Source: Nemertoderma westbladi
Taxonomy: Eukaryota > Xenacoelomorpha > Nemertodermatida > Nemertodermatidae
NCBI GenBank assembly: GCA_032718475.1
Contig: JAUCBJ010006640.1
Location: forward strand, 1 to 62,205
DNA length: 62,205 nt
Direction: 5' to 3'
The position numbers and the translations under genes are program-made. Shown in pieces: positions 36,801-45,800 of the stretch (positions are counted from its first letter, which is position 1; each line of letters opens with the position of its first letter). The notes beneath the pieces are model-generated. The model worked only from the letters and a program-made list of their open reading frames with translations. It had not been told where the DNA came from and searched no databases.

Positions 36801-39800
36801 TTTAAATTGATAAAATAATATTTCATAATGTTTTAATTAAAGAAATATGGCTTTTAAAATACATATATAATATTATTTTATTTATTTGTAATAATTGTAT
36901 GGAATTAATTTCGCACAAACTATTTCGCACAAAATATTTTCCAGCTTTATACCGCAGTGCGACATGTGCGCAGTCCACATTAGTTATGAAATAAGACATG
37001 CAACCCTAATACAGTCCCAGTGCTTAAGGCTGCATGTTTTATTTAAACTTTACTTTTGAAGCGAGTTTGTAGGTAATGGTTGGTTGAACATTGAACTAAG
37101 TAGATATTTCTCGAATAATTCGAGAAAATTCAGATTTATTTTAATTTTAACATATTAATTCTGACTTTCTGACCGTTTGTCTGTTGATCTGTTTTACATA
37201 ATATACTGTAGTACTGTATCTCTCAACCCATAGCAAAAACCTATGGCATGGAGTTTTCCTAGTCTGTGATTTCATTCCCGATTACGGTTTTCATGTTTGG
37301 TGGTATCTAGACTGTCTGTATGTCTGTCCGTTTGCCTGCCTATGTGTCTGTCAAAATAGAATATTTCACCATACAAAGCTAAAATCTTGGGCATCTGTGT
37401 TTTATCGTTATCAGACTTCATTTTTAGTGGCATATAAACTGTTTTCGATCAGTCTTACATAATTAAATTTCGACCACAAGTTATTATATCCCAGAATACA
37501 GGAGTTTTCGCACCAAATATACTTTTTTACCGCCCCAAATAGGTAAAATAGCCCCACATTTCAGTTAGTCAGTTAGTCAGTCAGTCAGCAACGATTCGGT
37601 TCCTAATAACGGATGTACTGATAGCTAAATTATAATTACTTAGTCAAGCTGGAAATCCCATTATTGCTAATTAAAGTTGTGTGGTTTAGCGGATCACATT
37701 ACTTATCAAAGGTCAAGCAGATTATTGTATTGGAAACCGATTGCTTATTTGAGTTGTTTTCATCCAAACCCAGTAGCTAATACACGGATTACGTATTACG
37801 CACGTGCTGTAGGAATGAATATAAGTCACTGCAAACAAGTATTGTACTTTCTGTTTTGGTCGGCCTCCACCATACGAGTTTCGAATTATGTTTTTTTTTT
37901 GAGAAGCCGTTCTGTAGTGCAGATGATCGTTGGATCCACTAATATGACATGCAACCATAAGACAGCTCCATTGCTTATGGCTGCATGTTTTATTTAAACT
38001 TCATCTCATACATGAGTCTACATGCAATGGGTGGTATATCTAAATAGATTGAGGCACTTGAATTAAGGTTGAAATATGATATACAGCCGTATAACAGTGT
38101 AATTAGACTTAAAATAAACCGAATATTATTTAAAATAAGACATGCAACGCAATGCATTGAAATTTCCAGTGCTTATTTCAAGTTCCATGCACATTTTATT
38201 AAACTATATTCCAGTCTAGAGTTTGTAATGTAGTTCGTGGGGGCTGGTTTATCTAAATAGATATTATTCTCGGAAAAGTTCGAGTAATTTCGATTTTATT
38301 AAAGTTTTCATTTTGCTATTGGAATAACTAGGAATATTGATGTAATTAATATCCAATTTAATTTGTATCACTAATTAATTGCTGTTATTACAACAAAGTT
38401 TCGGTAAACAATCATACACTTAGCATATAATGGTTGCTATAAAGCTAGAGTTCATATTTTATTTACGGTATCAATTTTCATGTTTGGCAGCATTTGTAAA
38501 GTTTTATGTCTGTCCGTTTGTCAGTCGATCTGTCTGTCAAAATACAATATGACACCCTACAAAGCTAAAATCCTGGGAAATTCTGCTTTCTTGGATTCTG
38601 ACTTAATTTACGGTAGCAGTTTTCATGTTTGGAAGCATTTTTACAGTTTGTATACCTCTGTCTGTTTGTCAGTCGATCTGTCTGTCAAAATACAATATGA
38701 CACCCTACAAATCTTAAATCTTGGGAATGTATGTTTTTTTGGATTCTGACTTCAATTACGGTATCAGTTTTCATATTTGGCAGCGTTTCTAAACTTTGTA
38801 TGTCTGTCCGTTTGTCAGTCGTTCTGTCTGTCAAAATACAATATGACACCCTACAAATGCTAAAATCTTGAGAATGTCTATTTTTTGGACTCTGACATCA
38901 TTTATGGTATCAGGATCAGTATCATTATGGTACTACAACCGTCTCATTTGTCGATCTTGTGTCTCTCTGTACTAATATTTAGTGTGAAGTTTGTGCTATC
39001 TAGCCCGACAACCTGTGGTTAGTGAGAACTAAGAATGCGGCGCCTGTCTTTTCTCAAAATTAACTATAGATTATATAAAACATGCAGCCATAAAACCAAT
39101 TCATTGCAGTTATTAATTAAACAGACTCTTTGATAGAATTAGTAACTAAAAATTATTGTACTTTCATTTCTTTTATATTTTCAAGGGATTAAATCATTTC
39201 AATAATTCAACTAACTAACTAATTTAACCATTTATAATATTGTATTTATTAATTGACCAAAATATGACATAAAAAAAACATAATAATAATTATTATTATA
39301 TAACATGCAACCATAAGAGAGCTCCATTGCTTAAGGCTGCATGTTTTATTTAAACTTTAACTCAGACGTGAGTTTACATGTAATGGCTGGTTTATCTAAA
39401 TAGAATGAGACACTTGAATTAAGGTTGAAATATGATATGTAACCGTATAACAGTATAATAAGACTTAAAATAAACCTAATATTATTTATAATAATGCATG
39501 CAACTGTATTGAAAGTTCTAGTGCTTATGGCTGCACGTTTTATTTAAACTGTATTCCAGAAAAGAGTTGTATTGTAGTGTGGGCTTGTTTGTTTATCTAA
39601 ATAGATAATTCTTAGAAAAGTTCGAGTGATTCCGATTTTTTTAAAGTTTTCATTACTTGATATTGGAATAATTCGGAATATTGATGTAATTCATATCCAA
39701 TTTAATTTGTATCACTAATTAATTGCAGTTATTACAACAAAGTTACGGTAAACAATTATAAAATTAGCATATAATAGTTGCTATGAAGCTATGCAGAAGA

Positions 39801-42800
39801 ATACAGACGTGTTTAAGAGATTATTATTACTAAGTTAGTGATAGTTAGTTATAGAAGTATAAGTACGTTCGTCCTATAGGCCGCAACGCTGCAATACGGT
39901 ACTTTACTGCGTTACGAGTAAAACACCAGAACTCTGAAAAGTTCGCATAATATTGTTGCAAATGTACAAATTGTTGATATCACACGTGAACCTTTTAGAG
40001 TTTATTTAGGGCAGCAGTAGAGACAGCCTTCTTAGATGCGAGTCCATGCTGGTCTCTGACTGACTGCAGAGTATACAAAACCTCTGGATGGCACATTCAC
40101 AATAATGCTACGCCGGGGTCATTGTGTCAAGAAGAACGAACACATCTCCATAACCAGACTGTGAACAACATCGGAAGTGTTTCATTAGTCTCCGAAAGCT
40201 TTTACTTGAACTGAGCTGCCACCGCCTTGTAGGACATTGCTTTCACCGTGTGGACCAGCCTGTGCATAATCTTGTGCTTTGGCGGCCTCATGGAACGACT
40301 ATGTATGGTGGTAAGCCCATGACTTTCTTGAGACGCATTTTAAAGAACACTGGACTTGAAGATGCGGATGATCTAGCAAATATCATGGGTGATAGGGAGT
40401 TGAGGTGGAGCAATTTTATCGACAAGCCGACACATCTTTCTTAATATATTTGATATAATTAGTGCAGCCGATCTGTCTGTCAAAATACAATATGACACCC
40501 TATAAAGCTTAAATCTTGGGAATGTCTGTTTTCTTAAATTCCGACTTCATGTACCGTATCAGTTTTCAAGTTTGGCAGAATTTGTACAGTTTGTATACGC
40601 GTGTCCGTTTGTCAGTCGATCTGTCCGTCAAAATACAATATGACACCCTACAAAGCTAAAATCCGGGGAATGTCTGTTTTCTTGCACTCTGACTTCATTT
40701 ACCGTATCAGTTTTCATGTTTGGCAGCATTTGTACAGTTTGTATGTCTGTCCGTTTGTCAGTCGATCTGTCTGTCAAAATACAATATGACACCCTACAAA
40801 TGCTAAAATCCTGAGAATGTCTGTTTTCTTGGACTCTGACTTCATTTACCGTATCAGTTTTCATGTTTGGCAGCATTGTACAGTTTATTATGACTGTCCG
40901 TTTGTCAGTCAATCTGTCTGTCAAAATACAATATGACACCATACAAAGCTAAAATCCCGGGAATGTCTGTTTTCTTGGACTCTGAATTCATTTACTGTTT
41001 CAGTTGTCATGTTTGGCAGCAATTGAACAGTTTGTATGTCTGTCCGTTTGTCAGTCGATGTGTCTGTCAAAATACAATATGACACCCTTCAAATTCTAAA
41101 ATCCTGAGAATGTCTGTTTTCTTGGACTCTGACTTCATTTACCGTATCAGTTTTCATGTTTGGCAGCATTGTACAGTTTATTATGACTGTCCGTTTGTCA
41201 GTCAATCTGTCTGTCAAAATACAATATGACACCATACAAAGCTAAAATCCCGGGAATGTCTGTTTTCTTGGACTCTGAATTCATTTACTGTTTCAGTTGT
41301 CATGTTTGGCAGCAATTGAACAGTTTGTATGTCTGACCGTTTGTCAGTCGATGTGTCTGTCAAAATACAATATGACACCTTTCAAATTCTAAAATCCTGA
41401 GAATGTCTGTTTTCTTGGACTTTGACTTCATTTACCGTGTCAGTTTTCATGTTTGGCAGCATTGTACAGTTTGTATGTCTGTCCGCTTGTCAGTCAATCT
41501 ATCTGTGAAAATACAATATGACACCATACAAAGCTAAAATCCCTGGAATGTCTGTTTTCTTGGACTCTGACGTCATTTACTGTATCAGTTTTCATGTTTG
41601 GCAGCAATTGAACAATTTGTATGTCTGTCCGTTTGTCATTAAATGTGTCTGTCAAAATACAATATGACACCATACAAAGCTAAAATCCCGGGTATGTCTG
41701 TTTTCTTGGACTCTGACTTCATTTACTGTATCAGTTTTCATGTTTGGCAGCAATTGAACCGTTTGTATGTCTGTCCGTTTGTCAGTCAATGTGTCTGTCA
41801 AAATACAATATGACACCATACAAAGCTAAAATCCCGGGAATGACTGTTTTCTTGGACTCTGACTTCATTTACTGTATCAGTTTTCATGTTTGGCAGCAAT
41901 TGAACAGTTTGTATGTCTGTCCGTTTGTCAGTCAATGTGTCTGTCAAAATACAATATGACACCATACAAAGCTAAAATCCCGGGAATGTCTGTTTTCTTG
42001 GACTCTGACTTCATTTACTGTATCAGTTTTCATGTTTGGCAGCAATTGAACAGTTTGTATGTCTGTCCGTTTGTCAGTCAATGTGTCTGTCAAAATACAA
42101 TATGACATCTTACAAAGCTAAAATCCCGGGAATATCTGTTTTCTTGGACTCTGACTTCATTTACTGTATCAGTTTTCATGTTTGGCAGCAATTGAACAGT
42201 CTGTATGTCTGTCCGTTTGTCAGTCAATGTGTCTGTCAAAATACAATATGACACCATACAAAGCTAAAATCCCGGGAATGTCTGTTTTCTTGGACTCTGA
42301 CTTCATTTACTGTATCAGTTTTCATGTTTGGCAGCAATTGAACAGTTTGTATGTCTGTCCGTTTGTCAGTCAGTGTGTCTGTCAAAATACAATATGACAC
42401 CAACAAAGCTAAAATCCCGGGAATGTCTGTTTTCTTGGACTCTGACTTCATTTACTGTATCAGTTTTCATGTTTGGCAGCAATTGAACAGTTTGTATGTC
42501 TGTCCGTTTGTCAGTCAATGTGTCTGTCAAAAGACAATATGACACCATACAAAGCTAAAATCCCGGGAATGTCTGTTTTCTTGGACTCTGACTTCATTTA
42601 CTGTATCAGTTTTCATGTTTGGCAGCAATTGAAACAGTTTGTATGTCTGTCCGTTTGTCAGTCGATGTGTCTGTCAAAATACAATATGACACCATACAAA
42701 GCTAAAATCCCGGGAATGTCTGTTTTCTTGGACTCTGACTTCATTTACTGTATCAGTTTTCATGTTTGGCAGCAATTGAACAGTTTATTATGTCTGTCCG

Positions 42801-45800
42801 TTTGTCAGTCAATCTGTCTGTCAAAATACAATATCACACCATACAAAGCTAAAATATCGGGAATGTCTGTTTTCTTGGACTATGAATTGATTTACTGTAT
42901 CAGTTGTCATGTTTGGCAGTATTGTACAGTTTGTATGTCTGTCCGTTTGTCAGTCAATCTGTCTGTCAAAATACAATATGACACCATACAAAGCTAACAT
43001 CCCGGGAATGTCTGTTTTCTTGGACTCTGACTTAATTTAGTGTATCAGATTTCATGTTTGGCAGCAATTGAACAGTGTGTTTGTCTGTCCGTTTATCAGT
43101 CGAACTGTCTATCAAAATACAATATGACACCCTGCAAATTCTAAAATCCTGTGAATGTCTGCTTTCTTGGACTCTGACTTCATTTACGGTATCAGTTTCC
43201 ATGTTTGGCAGCAATTTTACAGTTTGTAAGTCTGTCCGTTTGTCTGTCAATCTGTCTGTCAAAATACAATATGACACCATACAAAGCTAACATCCCGGGA
43301 ATGTCTGTTTTCTTGGACTCTGACTTCATTTACGGTATCAGTTTCCATGTTTGGCAGCAATTGATCAGTTTGTTGTCTGTTCGTTTGTCTGTCAATCTGT
43401 CTGTCAAAATACAATATGACACCATACAAAGCTAACATCCCGGGAATGTCAGTTTTCTTGGACTCTGACTTCATTTACGGTATCAGTTTCAATGTTTGGC
43501 CGCAATTTTACAGTTTGTAAGTCTGTCCGTTTGTCTGTCAATCTGTCTGTCAAAATACAATATGACACCCTATAAAGCTTAAATCATGGGAATATCTGTT
43601 TTTGGACTCTGAATTCATTTGCGGTATCAGTTTCAATGTTTGGCAGCAATTTTACAGTTTGTACGTCTGTCCGTTTATCTGTCAATATGTCAGTCAAAAT
43701 ATATTTTAACACACCGCAAAACAAAAAAATTCGATACGTGCTTTTTATTGTTCTCTGATTTCATTCCAATATCAATTCTCATGTTTTATGTCACCTTGAC
43801 TGTTTGACTGTCAAAATATCATATATCACCCTACAAAGCAAGTTTTCTGGGACCGAATTGTCTGGGACCGAATTGTCCGGTATCGAATTGTTCGGGACCG
43901 AATTGTCCTAGGACCGAATTTTCTGGGACAGAATTTTCTGGGACCGAAGGGAACGAATTCTCCTAGGACCGAATTTTCTGGGACCGAATTGTCTGGGACC
44001 GAATTGTCTGGGACCGAATTGTCCGGTACCGAATAGTCCGTATCTTGATAGAAATATAATTCGGACCAAAAACAATTTAATATGAAAATTGAATTACAAA
44101 TATTTATATACTTAGTTAGCATAATATTAATGTGTATAAATTCAAGAATAAAAACGTATTAAATCAATAGCTTAATTTAATTTAATTTGGTCCTGGAAAA
44201 TTCGGTCAGTATCCGGTCAATTAGGTCCCAAAACACTAAATTAAAGGGACCGAATTGACCGGGATTGAATTGTCCTGATTCCATTTTCTTGGTGTCTGTC
44301 TTATTTTCGATATCATTTTTCATGTTTGGTGGCATCTCAACTGTCTGTCTGTCTTTCCGTTTGTCTGTCAATCCGTATGTTAAAAGATATTATATCGCAC
44401 CACATAGTTAAAATCTTATGAGGTTTACCTGGTCTCGGATTTCATTTCCGATGTTAGCATTATTGATTGGCTGCAATGAAACTGTTTGTATGTTATGTCA
44501 GTATTGATGTTCAGACAGACAAAAAATTTCGTCCAGGAAATCCCATATAATGGCGAATATTTTAGAACAACGTCGTCGTTGTTCTATTTTAGATTGTTGG
44601 TATGCCGTCTAACATTTTGATGGACAAACCAACATAATGGACATGAAAAGACAGCTAGCTACTGTAGCTAGCTACAGTATTATAACTCGAGAAATAAAAG
44701 ATATGTCGTGAGGCCATTTTCACCTACCTATGACATTGTCATTAATTTAACATTAACATTTATTTGTCTAAAAAGGTTAAGCCTCTTATGCAAAAAAAAT
44801 TTGGCATAGAAACCCATAATTTCAATTCTCTTTCAATTTGTTTGAAATATGATTGTAGAAATATTTTGTCAAATTTTTCATGAAAATCTAGAGACACGAA
44901 CAAAGATAAAATAAATCATACAGCCAGCTATAAAGTCCATCTATTACCTGATTGCTTATGGCTGCATGTTTTATTTTATCATTTAATTTGCAGCCATAAG
45001 CCCACAGTGGGCGCAAATGGCCTTATGGCTGCAGGGTAAATTATTTCCATGCAGCCATAAGTCATTTAAAAAAAATAAAACTTTCAGCTAAATATATAAT
45101 ATATCATAATTTATATAGCCAATTGTGCCAGATATATGGTTCCTCCAATTCCCTATCGGGAAATATGAAGCCATAAGGCCGGTCATTTCTTATGGCTGCA
45201 TGTGACCATAAGGCCATTTTTGTGACCATAAGGCCATTGTCTTATATATGATGCAGCCATAAGACTTTACCCAATCGGGTAAAACCGGCATTATGGCTGC
45301 ATGTGAGATACATCTATAAATAATGTATATAGGCCCACATCAACTTAAATTGTAATGTTGGTAATTGTAATGTTGGTATTATTTGCGTTTTAGGAGCACT
45401 ATAAGCATGGCTTATTCATGGCCAGGGCCAATGTATTTATGTATATTACATTATTTTAGAATAAATCGTAAAGTACTGTAATGCATTTACAACTAATCTT
45501 ATCACAATATTTTGCAGCCCAAGCTTCACAACAACCCGCAGAGGATACAAACTAATTGCTGCTGTTTGTCTCGACGGTACCGGTTCTGCTAAGGGAGACT
45601 TTCTGTCTCTATTTCTCATTGTCTGTCGCGGAGATTACGACCCACTTTTACCTTGGCCATTCTCCTGTGATATAAAGGTGACCTTTACTTTACATATTCG
45701 CGGGGCCTTCGCGCAGTACTAAGTACACTAGAAATATGTTTACCAGGATTTTAATTTAGTCAAAGAGTCACTGATTTATTAGCATCATTCTGTATAATTC

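Noticed and set aside
37677-37997. 106-codon frame
   Set aside because: No recognisable domain, overlaps the start of a hairpin module, and is not conserved in the duplicate module.
41744-42542. Series of 60-71-codon frames, one per 146 bp
   Set aside because: Each is the same satellite monomer read in a rotating frame. The frame only stays open within one monomer.
43826-44122. 98-codon - strand frame with DNSVP repeats
   Set aside because: A by-product of the 15-bp minisatellite, whose length is a multiple of three.
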